64,000 nucleotides of DNA from Forficula auricularia (taxonomy: Eukaryota; Arthropoda; Insecta; Dermaptera; Forficulidae): NCBI GenBank assembly GCA_024734495.1, contig JALMQS010000673.1:1-64000 (forward strand), given 5' to 3'. How positions within the stretch are numbered: position 1 is the first letter of the stretch; every line of letters begins with the position of its first letter. The position numbers were made by a program, and so were the translations under genes. Shown here in pieces: positions 10,251 through 22,400 of this stretch. The notes under the pieces are model-generated. The model searched no databases. It was given only the letters and a program-made list of their open reading frames with translations, and was not told the origin of the DNA.

Positions 10251-13200
10251 ATGAAGAGAAACGGGTTGCTTATCTTTTCCATCCTTTTGATTATTTCTAC
10301 GAAAATCAATTTCATACAAGCTGCGGCTTTTACGGAACTTATTCCAGCAAATCCTGGTATACTTAATCTATTTTTTTAAAGTATATTCATATTTATTATT
10401 TATAAATTCTTCCAGAACTTAACTATTATATTATACTTGTGGAGTGGACAATTCTTTCGGGCTAGATAAACGATATGGTGAAATTAGAATATTTGTTAAA
10501 GTTTTCTAGTTTATTGACGACGTTTCGCTTTCATATTTTCAAGTTATTTTCAAGTGATAAACATTTTAATAGAGTCAATTTATCACCAGCGACCTGCCGA
10601 AATTGCTTTTATTAATATGATTATCATCATCAATAATATCAACTTTAGATGTTGAGTTGATTATACCTAGGCTTAGCATAATATATTTAGCGAATTTTGA
10701 TTAGGCAGTCCAAGGTTCAAAAAAGAGATATAATTATTACTATCTTTTTTATTCAAAACCGACTTTTCGGAGATTTTCACTCCTTCTTTGGGGTGTTGAA
10801 AGGTCAGTGAAGGAAATCCATTAATCCATATTAATTTGATATATTAGATTATTGTATATTTAAATATATTACATTTTAATATGTTAAAAGATATTCGAAT
10901 ATTATAAAATGAATGGACTTAATAAATCAATAACAAATAATCTGTCTGTCGATGATGGCGACACATCCTATCGATTTAATAGACCAAAAGATTATAAATG
11001 AGAAAGTAATAGATCTTATTTTATCGATTTCATCTAACTGGAGGTTCACAGTATGTCTATTATATAAGAAAATAGCATTTTGATTAAGAATTTTGCAGTT
11101 TAAAAGAAATTTTATGAAAATATTCAATTTCTTCTCTCCGGGAGTGAATCAACTGGAAATGGTAAAAAGTTTTATTGTTTTTCTCATTAGATATTTATTG
11201 AAATCTATTGTAATTTCATATCTGATTGTTATTTTCATTTATCTTTTATAAGAAATTATTTTTATTAGAAAATTTGCATTTTAAAGGGTAGTTTATTTGA
11301 AGTCCACTTTGAAAAAAACTCTAATAACTCTGCTGAAAATTTTTATAAAAATATGAAATTTATAAATATTATAAAACAATTAATTATTAATAATTTAATT
11401 CAATTTTGAACGGAATCGATTCAGTACTTTTTGAGAAAATCGAAAAAACCACAAAAACCTATTAAAGGCCATTTTAGACACATTTTAAAAATCCACCTCC
11501 ATGTCACAAGTCAATGTTTCGTTTAATATGACTTTTTAAACTTTTTCACAGGCATATTTTGCTTTCAAAAAACGCCCTTTCATAGCGGTTGTCGGTGTTT
11601 TTGACAATTTTCTCAAAAAGTACTGAATCGATTTAATTCAAAATTGAATTAAATTATTAATAATTAATAGTTTTATAATATCTATTAGTTTCATATTTCA
11701 AAAAAATTTCAACGGGGTTATTAGCGTTTTCCAAATTGGTCTTCAAATAAACTACCCTTAACAATGGAAATTTTCTAATAATAATTATTTGATATAAAAG
11801 ATAAATGAAAATAACACACATATATGAAATTTCAATATCTAATGAGAAAAACATTAAAACTTTTTGCCATTTCCAGTTGATTCACTGCCGTAGAGAAGAA
11901 ATTAAATATTTTCATAAAATTTCTTTTAAACTGCAAAATTCTTAATCAGAATGATATTTTCTTATATAATAGACATACTGTGAACCTCCAGTTTCTCATT
12001 TATAAACTTTTGGTCTGTTAAATCGATAGGATGTGTCGCCATCATAGACAGACAGATTATTTGTTATTGATTTATCAAGTCCATTCATTTTATAATATTA
12101 TAATATTTTTTAACATATTAAAATGTAATATATTTAAATATACGACAATCTAATATATCAAATTAATAAAATAATTAAGAATACGATTATATTAGAATAA
12201 ATTCAAACACCACTGGGCATGGTCAATCTCCGAGTCCTCAAAATTAAATAATTTTTTCTGAGAAATGTAAACATTATTTTACAAAAATAAAAGAGGTTTT
12301 AGATAAACCCTTATTATTAAGGTGAACATTTTTATTGAAATCAGAATCATCAAGCAAATTGGCAATTTTATGAATCGAAAAATTATCTCGCTAATTGATT
12401 GGTCGTGAATTTTTATATTAAAACCTATTTCCATACCCATAACTCGAGTTTACGATCGTAAACTATTGATTTTTGACATTTCACTCTCTTTTATTAATAC
12501 TAAAATATTTTCTGAATTTCAGCCCATTAGCATAAATCAATTCGATTTTCTTCTGATTTTTTAAACGAAAGTTCTGAAGCCAGAAAAAGAACGAAATCTA
12601 GTTTCAAAGGACAAAAATAAATAAATAAATAATAGGGTTCACAGATTCTGTCTTTCTAAAAAATGGTCACCAAAGCGAAACTGTTGGAGATAAATATTTT
12701 GATTAACATTTTTTTAATTTATCTACCAGATTATCCCGATAAATGTTGGATTGCTGACTCAAATAAAGCGTATAACATTGGAGAAAAATGGTCAAAACCA
12801 GGAGTATGCGCGGGAAGTATTTGTAATCGATTGGATGAAGAGAAATTTGCGGTTAACCATTACAGGTGGGCTAAACAGTTTAATCATTTCAAAAGAGAAA
12901 ACAATACAATTTATTATTCTAATTTACAAATTTAAATGCTAATTTTATTTTTCCACTTTTATTTATTTTATATAAATCTTATAAATTGGAGTGCACTATC
13001 AGTGCGTTTTGATTAAAAAGTGTTTGGGAAATTTCTAAATTTTGAAAATCTCTTTCATGGTGATAATAAATCACACCTTTAGAAATGACTCACACAAGTT
13101 ATATATTACAAAAATTTTACCAAAGTTTTTAAACTTTTTTAACACTTTCTGACCATTGGGATGAAGAACCTAAATGAAAGGCCATATATTAAATAAAGTA

Positions 13201-13589
13201 AAGAAGGGTCCTTTGTGAACTCCTGAAGATGGGCTTACATCCCGAAATATATATTGAGTCGTGCTAAACAAGCATCTGATCTTTTATTTATGTGAAACCT
13301 ACCTAGTATTTTATATTAAAAAATTTTTTCTTTACTTTATCACAAGAGGTTGTCATCTATTAGATCCTAGATACTATGGGTCATTTTAATTATATATCAC
13401 AAGGGTTGTGTTCACCCTCTTGTAATTTCTTTAGAATTTTAAAGCCTACTACTATCAGCAATCCGAAATCTTATATTTAATTTCTATTGTTTTAGTTGTG
13501 GAGTTGTAGCTGCTCGTCCTGGATGTAAAACAGTAGAAGATAAAACCAAGGAATACCCAGACTGCTGCCCTCAAATCGTGTGCAATTAA
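10251..13589 (+). CDS. Secreted SVWC (single von Willebrand C domain) protein, copy 1
   Basis: Exons 10251-10356, 12730-12865, 13496-13589; 111 aa; phases 1 and 2, all GT-AG. Residues 1-24 are a signal peptide (MKRN, hydrophobic LLIFSILLII, cleavage near IQA). The mature part has exactly eight cysteines, at about 41, 62, 67, 82, 91, 104, 105 and 110, ending YPDCCPQIVCN, the SVWC pattern of arthropod Vago-type proteins and La1-like secreted peptides. Vago proteins are released after viral challenge in flies, mosquitoes and shrimp; a role here is inferred from family only. Exon 2 differs most from copies 2 and 3 (WSKPGVCAGSICNRL against WYPPGTCSES.CGRF). AATAAA is at 13635-13640. Intron 1 holds a long inverted repeat. 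Confidence 0.9.
10420..10827. repeat. PLE-like relic in intron 1
   Basis: 10530-10560 (minus strand GAAAGCGAAACGTCGTC) and 10760-10800 (minus strand GGAGTGAAAATCTCCGAAAAG) resemble decayed hammerhead-bearing PLE ends. The block recurs in intron 1 of copies 2 (about 19560-19930) and 3 (34870-35250), so it predates the duplications. Confidence 0.45.
10828..12167. repeat. Long inverted repeat in intron 1 of SVWC copy 1
   Basis: Arms of ~600 bp fold around ~11530. The outer ends are TTAATTTGATATATTAGATT and its complement at 12140-12167; deeper matches include CTCTCCGGGAGTGAATCAAC (11130s) against GTTGATTCACTGCCGTAGAG (11875-11894). The same structure is at the same intron position in copies 2 (about 20130-21455) and 3 (about 35740-37140). 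It looks like a foldback transposon carried along by gene duplication. The intron transcript would form a long hairpin. Confidence 0.8.
13223..13330 (+). repeat. PLE end with hammerhead-like motif in intron 2
   Basis: 13224-13247 read CTGAAGA, T, GGG, loop, CCC, GAAA. The downstream GTGAAACCTACCTAGTATTTT recurs as the perfect palindrome at 24184-24255. Found only in copy 1 intron 2. Confidence 0.55.
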
Positions 13590-14110
13590 TAAATAAGTTG
13601 TTTATTTGTATTGACTGTCTGATGTATTTTTACAAATAAAAAAGTTTCTATTGAAATTTCTATTTTTAAATTTCATTATAATATTAATTTTATTAATATA
13701 ATCATTACAACACCTAGAACAGAGTTCGCCATACTTCCTTGACCGTTGATCCCTTTAAGAGTTTCTTCACTTTTTATAGAACACCTCTATAATTATTATT
13801 ACTTAATTAGAGAAGGTCAATCACAAAAGAAGCTTAGGTGAGTTTTTAGATTGTTTATTTTATGTATATATAGTCGACTCTTGATAATTCGAAATCCAAG
13901 GGACTACAAGAAAAATTCGAATTATCGAGACTTCTAATTATCAAGAAGAAAGAAAAAAAATCGAATTATTAAGTTTTTATTATATTTTTGAAAATATGTA
14001 TGAGCTTATATAAATTGTATATATAGTCTCAAGTAAAAAAGTAAAAATAATGAAAATTACATATAGGTACATTACGCAGAAAATAAGGACTAAACATTAC
14101 TAGGAAAAAT
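13590..14110 (+). repeat. Duplicated 3' flank of SVWC unit 1
   Basis: Matches 24093-24180 plus 25830-26220 (unit 2) and 38655-39050 plus 40262-40315 (unit 3), with the landmark AACACCTAGAACAG. 13873-13990 contains GTCGACTCTTGATAATTCGAA, like a pogo/Tigger-type terminus, with no matching right end. TTTTTATTATATTTTTGAAA at 13974-13993 is the empty site for the Tc1 element in unit 3. Confidence 0.7.
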
Positions 14111-15059
14111 TCAAATTATAAAAAGGGGAAGTCTTTATCTCCGTAAATAATGGTCTGAGACCCTTTGAACAATCATATTTTTAAGATTTTTAAAAAATTT
14201 CTGAAATTTTTTTTTTTGTTTTTAAAATCTTTAAACGTCTCTATCTCCTTAAATAATGGTCTGAGAAAAAAGAAATTTTAAATCATAGTTACAACACAGT
14301 TTCTGAGATAATAATGAATAAATAATGAAAAATGTATAATGAAAAATTTACACTAAAAACAAGCTGGCAACAACGCATTCATTTAACCTAAAAAGTGGGT
14401 TAACTTTAGTAATTTTTTTGACGTTTTTTCGTTTCAGCCATTGTTGCAACAGCTTTCAATCGTTTATTAAGAACTTTTTGTTTTGTTTTATAAATTTTCT
14501 ATATATCTTTAGTTTTATCAAATTATTTTTCATTTAACAAAATATTAAGCATTTTATTCTGAATAAAATGACACCTTAATTTTGAAAATCGGTTTACAAT
14601 TAATCGAGTTATGATGTTTTTTTATTGTCATTATTATAGGTTAGTGATAGTTAATTGGATGAGATGAAATCGGCCATCATTGAATTTTGAATATTTGAAT
14701 TTAAACTTTATTCATTTTCCAATGCTGCCATCTTACGTCGATTTGTTCAGCTCGCTTGTCAAATTAATTATGAAAATTCAAACACGATTGGAATCCAGCA
14801 CCATCTTTTTTTCATTTACTTAAGAATAACTAACCATAACTAAAACCACCATAACTCGGTTAATAATTAACTAACTTGCAAAAATAAGGTGTCACCTTGT
14901 TTATAAATAAATTATCAAAATTTTATTAAATATAAGATAATTTAAAAAAAGTAACATATATTGATAAATAAATAATTAAAAGTTGATAGGGGCGCCATTT
15001 TAAAGCTTGTATTCACTGTAATTTTTCCTTTATTATTATCGACAAGTGAAGATGTGCCG
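14111..15059. repeat. Dispersed repeats, no gene
   Basis: 14140-14480 shares sequence with 53350-53690 and 57540-57830 (ACAACACAGTTTCTGAGA, AAACAAGCTGGCAACAA). 14555-14900 has inverted pieces (AATGACACCTTAATTTTG and CAAAAATAAGGTGTCA). No exon recognised. Confidence 0.5.
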
Positions 15060-15285
15060 ACTTTTTTTTTTTATTTATTTAATGTCACCGGGAACAAAGC
15101 ACATTTAGACAGCACATAAATAGAGTGTTAGTAGGGTTAGTGAGGGAGCGGAGTTTTCAGCCGGTAGAAATTTTTATTAGCCAGCTAGGATCGAACCCCG
15201 GACCTCCACTCTAACATCGTCATAATCGATCGATGCCGAAGCGAGGCTAGTGCGTTAGCTGACTGAGCTACCCGACTCCCCGTGC
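15060..15285 (-). mobile_element. tRNA-derived SINE, family 2
   Basis: On the minus strand: A box in GGTAGCTCAGTCAGC, B box GGTTCGATCCT, then a body ending in an A-rich tail (the T run at 15061-15085). A second copy, same orientation, is at 54940-55152. It is a retroposed tRNA-like sequence, not a functional tRNA gene. Confidence 0.8.
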
Positions 15286-17107
15286 CTACTTAAATTTACT
15301 GAAAAAGATTTTGGGATATACATATCAGATGAAAGAAACAAGGAAAGTTCGACATTTTTTTATTAATTTTAATCCGCAAATTTGAAAAATAATTGCAAAG
15401 AACGCTATTTGTTTTGTTATACCCTGTTATTTGTCGCTTTTAAGCATTATAAGTATTAAATAATTAAATAAATTAAGCCTTATATTCATTTTAAAATGTA
15501 CTAATTAAAATTGTTTCATTTAATTTTTATTAAACTTAAAAATTTATTAGCTAGTGTTAAAAAAGTACAAATTTAAAAATCAGGTGACATAATATTAATT
15601 TAAAATAAGATTGAAGTAGTTTTTCGAGACGGGCTGAAAAGTGAATTGAATGGATATTGATGAGGCATTCAAGGTTTTGAAGAAGGAGGGAATGTGTCAC
15701 CGAAACCCAGGTTTTTGAATAAAAAAGATAGTTTAAATTATCTGTCTTTTTTTGAATTTTTGAAAGTGTCATCAAAATCCACTTAATTTAAAATATTGCT
15801 CAAAAATTTGTCCAACGATTTAGTCAGGGAATTTATATATAATCCAAACACCCTCATCACGAAACATTTTTGTTTTATAACTTTTAAAAATTTAATTTAA
15901 TTTAATGTGATAAATCAATTTGCCTCAATTTTTATATATAAGATGAAAAATATTAGATGATAAAATCCACCATTTAGTGGAAAACTTTGTTTCCAATCTC
16001 GTTCCGTTTATTTATTATAAATTTAGCATTAACTCATTTCACTTCAATTACTCCCAAGGCTATTTATATTATATGGATAATTTCCTGTCAGGAAAATTCT
16101 GGATATCTATAAATCTAAGAGTTTTATCAAAAAAGTGGTCCAAGTAAACGTTCAAGTCAATAAAATTTCCTAGAGAATGAGATAAAAATCAAGTTTTTAA
16201 GATCAGTGCTTTTCATTTTATCAAGGGAAATCTCAGATTTTTTGCAAAAAATTACAGTTTTTCAAAACTTCAACCTAATTGCGGCACGGGTTACCATTAT
16301 CCAATTAAAATGCAACTTTGTTTAAATTGTAGAAAATTTAATCTAGTTTAAAAATGTATGATATGGTCTTTGTCGAAAACGTGCTCCACCATGGTCGAAA
16401 TGGGAAAACATCGAAAAAAGTTCGAGTTTTTGGGTTAAAGTCCGAAAATTTCGAGGGTTTTCGGCCACCATAAGTTGTCCCCCACACTTTCGAGGTCGCA
16501 AACTTAGATTTGGCATACCGACACCATACCAAACGATCCTAGAAAAAAAAACCTTTTCCCGCAATTAATGTAAACTGAAACCCCCCTATATACTGGGCTA
16601 TTGCGGGGTTTTCTAACAAAATGTATAAATCAACCTGAAATTTTTAAATTCTATAACTCTATGACGATTTGAAGGGCGAATATCTCAAAAACCATAAGGA
16701 ATAGAGAAAAATTAAATAGAACTAATCTTGTAGTAAATATTATAAGCTTTTATTTTGCTAAGAGTAACTTTTTCCCTACGACCCGCCGTTTTTGAAATAT
16801 AAGCAAAAAACCAAAAAACTGGACATTTCCACCCCCTCCCACCCCTAAGGCCGGTAGCTAGAACTGGGGACTATTAGTATTTTTATCTCATAACTAGCCC
16901 AAACACATTCCATAAGAAAAAAATTCTCTCCTCTAAAATGTTTTCTATAACCCATTCGTTGACTGGACTACTACCTTAATTTCTATTTAAAGAACTTCTC
17001 AAAATTATTAGTTATTTTAAACTTTATTATAGGATAAAGAAAATTCAAGACAGAAAGTTTTGATTTTAAGAATTTTCCATTCTCGAGAAATTAAATATTA
17101 CATTATA
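15286..17107. repeat. Intergenic repeats, no gene
   Basis: 15640-15750 is a decayed PLE end (GAAGAAGGAGGGAATG, CACCGAAACCCAGG, then an AATAAAAAAGATA tail). 16130-16440 is related to 28510-28745 (TTTTTGCAAAAAATT.CAG and TTTAATCTAGTT). 16570-17100 has nothing recognised. The ORFs at 16338-16564 fall on repeat sequence. Confidence 0.45.
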
Positions 17108-17314
17108 TTTTAGGTCAGTGATTCTCAACCTGGATTCCGCGGAACCCCAGGGTCAATAAAAGAAAAAATAGAAAAACAAAACTAGTAGTTAGTAGAAAAA
17201 CCCCTCAAAAAATGTGTCATGTAAAGAAAAAAAACCTAAATTTAGAGTTATATAGTCATAAAACCATTGATACTTAAGAATGCGATGAACATTACTATTA
17301 TTGTCTCAGTGATA

Positions 17315-18509
17315 CCATTTTTGTTGCTCTATAGTTCCTTCGCGGATGATTGTGTATATAGAGTAATTGATAATGGTTGTGATAGGCTTACTTTACAGAA
17401 TGACCTGGATCAAATTGAAGGATGGTGTAGATCCAATTCAATGGAATTAAACCATTCCAAGTCAAATTTGGTTAGATTTAGTACTAGAAATCTGGTTAGT
17501 CCTCAAAATTATTATTATTAAAATATTATCAATGAATCTAAATTTTATAAATATTTAGGCAAATTTAAAGTGGGATATGCATATTAGTTATATAGTCAAT
17601 AAGGCTTATAGGAAATTGGGGATGTTTGGTAGAATTTGGAAGGGTACATCTAGAGAAGTTAAGTCAAAAGTTTATTTAACTTATGTAAGACCTAATTTAG
17701 AGTATTGTTCTGTGGTTTGGGACAAACATCCGCAACGATTAGAGAGGATATGGTACAAAGGAGGGCGGCTAGATTTGTTTTTGGTAAATTTGATAGGTCT
17801 AGTAGTGTCACTTCAATGATTGATGAATTAGGATGGCCTAGCTTATTGGAGAGAATGGAATGGGCTAAATTGAAAGTGATTTTCAAAGCGTATAAGGGTT
17901 TTAGGAGTTGGGAGGAAATAACGAATAGATTTCAGGAACCAAGTTATTTAGGTAAAGCTGATCATAGAAAAAAGATTCGTAAGCCAAGATTCTTGAAAAA
18001 TATCGGTTTACATTCAATTGTAGGATCTGGCATTGATTTGTGGAACAGTCTGTCTGTTACTACTTGGGATTATAGTCCTCTGCCCCCTATGATTAAATCA
18101 ATTATAAATTTTGTCAAGTCCTAATGTCCTAGAGTTGTGCAACATTTTATTTAGTTCTCACAAGCAGAGATTACCTGATGTAGAGAGAGGTCATACCATC
18201 CTTGTTAAAGTTTTGACCAGGTTTCCTTAACAACTTATGGCAAATCTCGGGATGGCTAATGCGTTGTTTGCGTTATTTAAATTACGTTTTGTCTTTTGAT
18301 GGAAATTTATGATCATGTTATTTGTTAATGAGCATAAATTTCTATTTATTTTCTTTTTCTTGTTTGTTAATTGTTAATTTCTTTTAATTGATTTGTATTT
18401 ATGTTTTATTAATTTCTGTAGTTGACTGTATTGATGTTTAGTTGACCTAGCCACCGAGGACTTGTGCCTCTAAGCAGGTTCTATAATAAAGATTTATTTA
18501 TTTAATTTT
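17315..18509 (+). pseudogene. Non-LTR retrotransposon reverse transcriptase, 3' fragment
   Basis: 5'-truncated and frame-shifted. Begins at the RT catalytic box (SSFADD, a YADD variant), then LQNDLDQIEGWCRSNSM, a YLG motif, RPNLEYCSVVWD and, after a frameshift near 17745, RRAARFVFGKF and ELGWPSLLERM. This order is that of the RT C-terminal half of Jockey/CR1/L2-like elements. The 3' UTR ends GAGGACTTGTGCCTCTAAGC...AATAAAGATTTATTTATTTA, a short tandem tail as in CR1/L2. A second copy of this 3' UTR is at 25400-25822. Confidence 0.85.
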
Positions 18510-18759
18510 CTTATAATACAATGATTACATTACATTAGTAACAAAATGAAAACATTATTTAAATTGTTTTATTATTATTTTGTTATTAAAGTCGTATTAC
18601 ACATATTAATTGAATGTGTTTATTTGGAAAATTCAAGAATAATAAACTGATCTACCTAAGGATATGAAACAATGTTTAAGCACCAAGTCTGGAACTGAAA
18701 GTACAATAGAATTTTTAAAGGAAGTGGAATTTTATAAGTGCATTTAAGTTTATATATAT

Positions 18760-18889
18760 ATATTTTGTTTTAATGTACTAGTATATCCAAAATGAAATTT
18801 TGTAATAATAATTGTATCTTGAAGGTGGTCGTTGATGGCCATAGAAGCATAAAAAACGACCTTAAATAAAAAAAAAAAAAAAAAAAAAA
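18760..18889 (+). mobile_element. Poly-A retroposed sequence in the hAT remnant
   Basis: A block ending CATAAAAAACGACCTTAAAT followed by 21 A (18869-18889). The source is not recognised; the tail suggests LINE-driven retroposition. Confidence 0.4.
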
Positions 18890-19248
18890 GTCGTATGAAA
18901 TAATATTGCTTTTCAAATAGATGAGAATGTTATTTATGAGTATACATGGAATATGTAAAAAACCTGTCCTGGCCATCCTAATAACATTACCAAGAAAATT
19001 TAATAATAATTATTATTCATGAAAATAAAAATGTTAGGTATTGTAATTTAAAATGCACGTTTTTTGTACTCAATTTCCCCAAAATCTAGCAAATTTTAAA
19101 ATGTGGCAACACCGTTATATTTGGAACCGATAAAAGTATCATAATGTTAATATTTTGACGAAATATTAAATATCTCATATTTTATTGCTAAGGGGTTCCT
19201 CAGAAATAAATAAAAGAGGGTTCCTCGCTCTACAAAAGGTTGAGAAAC

Positions 19249-19415
19249 ACTGTTTTAGATTAAGAAAAGTTTGTTTTAAAATAGGAATAAACAAAATTTC
19301 ACCTCACCTGGAGAGAATTACCTTGGAGGGATTTCAAGGTTGACAGCGAAAGACATCCCTGCCTAGCTATAAAACGAGAGAGAATTGCACATTCCATTTA
19401 GTGTGAATCTCCACA
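19249..19415 (+). promoter_or_regulatory. SVWC copy 2 promoter
   Basis: TATAAAA at 19368-19374, kappaB-like GGGATTTCAA at 19328-19337. The minus-strand second motif has decayed to GGGATGTC. Otherwise the block is nearly identical to 10066-10236. Confidence 0.6.
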
Positions 19416-19429
19416 TATTTTTATTCATC

Positions 19430-22400
19430 ATGAAGAGAAACGGGTTGCTTATCTTTTCCATCCTTTTGATTATTTCTACGAAAATCAATTTCATACAAGC
19501 TGCAACTTCGATTGGAATACTTGCAGCAAATCCTGGTATACTTCTTAAATTTTTTTAAAGTATATTCATATTTAATATTTATATTATACTTGTGGAATGG
19601 ACAATTCTTTCGGGATAGATAAACGATGGTGAAATTAGAAAATTTGTTAAAATTTCGCTTTCAAGTTATTTTCAAGTGATAATAGATTTTAATCGAGTGA
19701 ATTTAGCACATAACCTGTTAAAATCGCTTTAATATTATGATGATCATCATCCATAATATCAACTTTAGTAACTTAGTCAACTTTAATATCAACTCTAGAC
19801 TTAGCTTAATATATTCAGTGGTTTTTGATGAAGCATAAGGTTCAGAAGAATTTATGCACTAAAGAAGAAGGGAATAAACCTCCAAAACGTCGGTTTTGAA
19901 TTCCATTTCCATCTTTTCATAAAATTTCTTTTAAACTACACAATTCTTAATCAAAATGCTATTTTCTTATATTAAAAAGTTATTATGTACAATATATCTA
20001 CAGATTTCACCATTACTGCCTAACCCTTTGTAGTACAGAAATTTATTAATGACCTTTTATAAGAATATATAATTTTAAACAGGAAAGTTAACATGACTGA
20101 AATCTCTAAAATCAATAGTTTATGAGTTAAAACATATTCCAATATTGTAGAGAGAATGGACTTGATAAATCAATAACAAATAATCTGTCTATGATGTCGA
20201 CACCCTATCGATTTAACAGACCTAAAGATTATAAATAAGAAAGTAATAGATCTTATTTTATCGATTTCATCTATCTGGAGGTTCATAGTATGTCTATTAT
20301 ATAAGAGAATAGCATTCTGATTAAGAATTTTGCAGTTTAAAAGAGGTTTTATGGAAAGATTCAATTTCTTCTCTCCGGGAGTGAATCAACTGGAAATGGC
20401 AAAAAGTTTTTTGTTTATCTCATTAGATATTTATTCAAATTTATTGAAATTTCATATCTGTATGTTATTTTCATTTATCTTTTATAGCAAATATTTATTA
20501 TTAATAAATTTGCATTTTAAAGAGTAGTTTGTTTGAAGTCCAATTTGAAAAAACGCTAATAACTCCGTTGAAATTTTTTTTTAAAAATATGAAACTAATA
20601 GATATTATAAAACAATTAATTATTAATAATTTAATTCAATTTTGAACGGAATCGATTCAGTACTTTTTGAGAAAATTGAAAAAAATACAAAAAACCGCCA
20701 TGAAAGGCCGTTTTAGAAACATTTTAAAATTCCACCTCCATGTCACAAGTCAATATTTCGTTTCATATGGCTTTTAAAACTTTTTTCAAAAGCATCTCTT
20801 GCTTTCAAAAAACGGCCTTTCATAGACGGTTTCCTGTGTTTTTGACCATTTCATCAAAAAGCACTGAATCGATTTCGTTAAAAATTGAATTAAATTATTA
20901 ATAATTAATTGTTTTATAATATCTATTATTTTCATATTTTTAAAAAAAATTTCAACGGAGTTATTAGCGTTTTTTCAAATTGGACTACAAAAAAACTACC
21001 CTTTAAAATTCAAATTTATTAATAATAATTATTTGCTATTAAAGATAAATGAAAATAACACACAGATATGAAATTTCAAAAAATTTGAATAAATATCTAA
21101 TGAGAAAAACAATAAAACTTTTTGCCATTTCCAGTTGATTCACTCCCGGAGAGAAGAAATTGAATCTTTCCATAAAATTTCTTTTAAACTGCAAAATTCT
21201 TAATCAGAATGCTATTTTCTTATATAATAGACATACTATGAGGCTCCAGATAGATGAAATCGATAAAATAAGATCTATTACTTTTTTATTTATAATCTTT
21301 TGTTCTGTTAAATCGATAGGATGTGTGGCCATCATAGACAGATTGTTATTGATTTATCAAGTCCATTTATTTTATGATATTGGAGTATCTTTTAACATAA
21401 AAAAATGTAATATATTTAAATATACGATAATCTAATATATCAAATTAATAATATAAATAAATAAAATAATTAAGAATACAATTATATTAGAATTAATTCA
21501 AACAGCAGATGGGCATGGCAAACCTCCGGGTCCTCCAAATTATAATATACAATTAATAATAACTTTTCTGTTGGAAATTAAAAGTTCTCGTGTACCTCAA
21601 AGGGTTAGCAGGAATGGTGAAATGTATGTGGAAAGATAGATAAATACTTCTCTAGTAAGTAATGAACAAATTTAATGAGAAATACATATGGAATACCTCG
21701 TAATAATTGAGTTTCGATTTTTCTAAGGGGGCAATGAGTTTTGTAGGGGGGTATTGCCCCCCTCCCCACTGACTATGGCCATGATGATGAGCTATTAATA
21801 AAGATACCAAACGTTGGATTATTAAAAATTACACGCTTGCAATTGTCTAAATTTTAATGAACAGAATAATACATTGGTTTTCAATTTGTGGGCCGCTAGT
21901 CGATCTTCAGTGGGTCGCAAAAAATTTAAATTATTTGGATGTATTAAAAATCTTAAAAAATCAAAAATAAATATAAATTAGAAGAAAAAGTGAAAACATT
22001 TTTAAGGACCTGTACGCTTTCTCGAATTTTAGGGATTTTTCAATTCTGTCAGCGAACAGTTTGAGCTAGAAAGTTGAAACTTGAAACTTAGGTTTAGTTT
22101 TTATTAATACTAATTTATTTTCTGAATTTCAGCCCATAGCATAAATCAATTCGATTTTCTTCTGATTTTTTTAAACGAAAGGTCTGAAGCCAGAGAAAGC
22201 ACGAAATCTAGTTGGAGATAAATAATAATATAAACGAATTCAAATTATTTTGATTAATATTTTTTCTATTTTTCTATCAGATTATCCCGATAAATGTTGG
22301 ATTGCTGAATCAAATAAAGCGTATAGTATTGGAGAAAAATGGTACCCACCAGGAACATGCTCCGAAAGTATTTGTGGTCGATTTGATGAAGAGAAATTTG

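Larger units (their letters stand above)
17116..19252. mobile_element. hAT-type element split by a LINE, upstream of SVWC copy 2
   Basis: TIRs CAGTGATTCTCAACC (17116-17130) and GGTTGAGAAACACTG (19238-19252) are typical hAT ends. The 8-bp duplication is TTTTAGGT (17108-17115) against TTTTAGAT (19253-19260), 7 of 8 matching. The original body is interrupted by a non-LTR element (about 17315-18509). No hAT transposase frame is recognisable. Copy 1 keeps the sequence ACACTGTTTTAGATT at its left edge, the last bases of this hAT insertion. Confidence 0.8.

Noticed and set aside
12663..12942. Single-exon ORFs at SVWC exon 2
   Set aside because: They extend exon 2 into both introns; the conserved acceptor (CCAG|AT) and donor (CAG|GTGGGC) and the match among three copies define the true exon.
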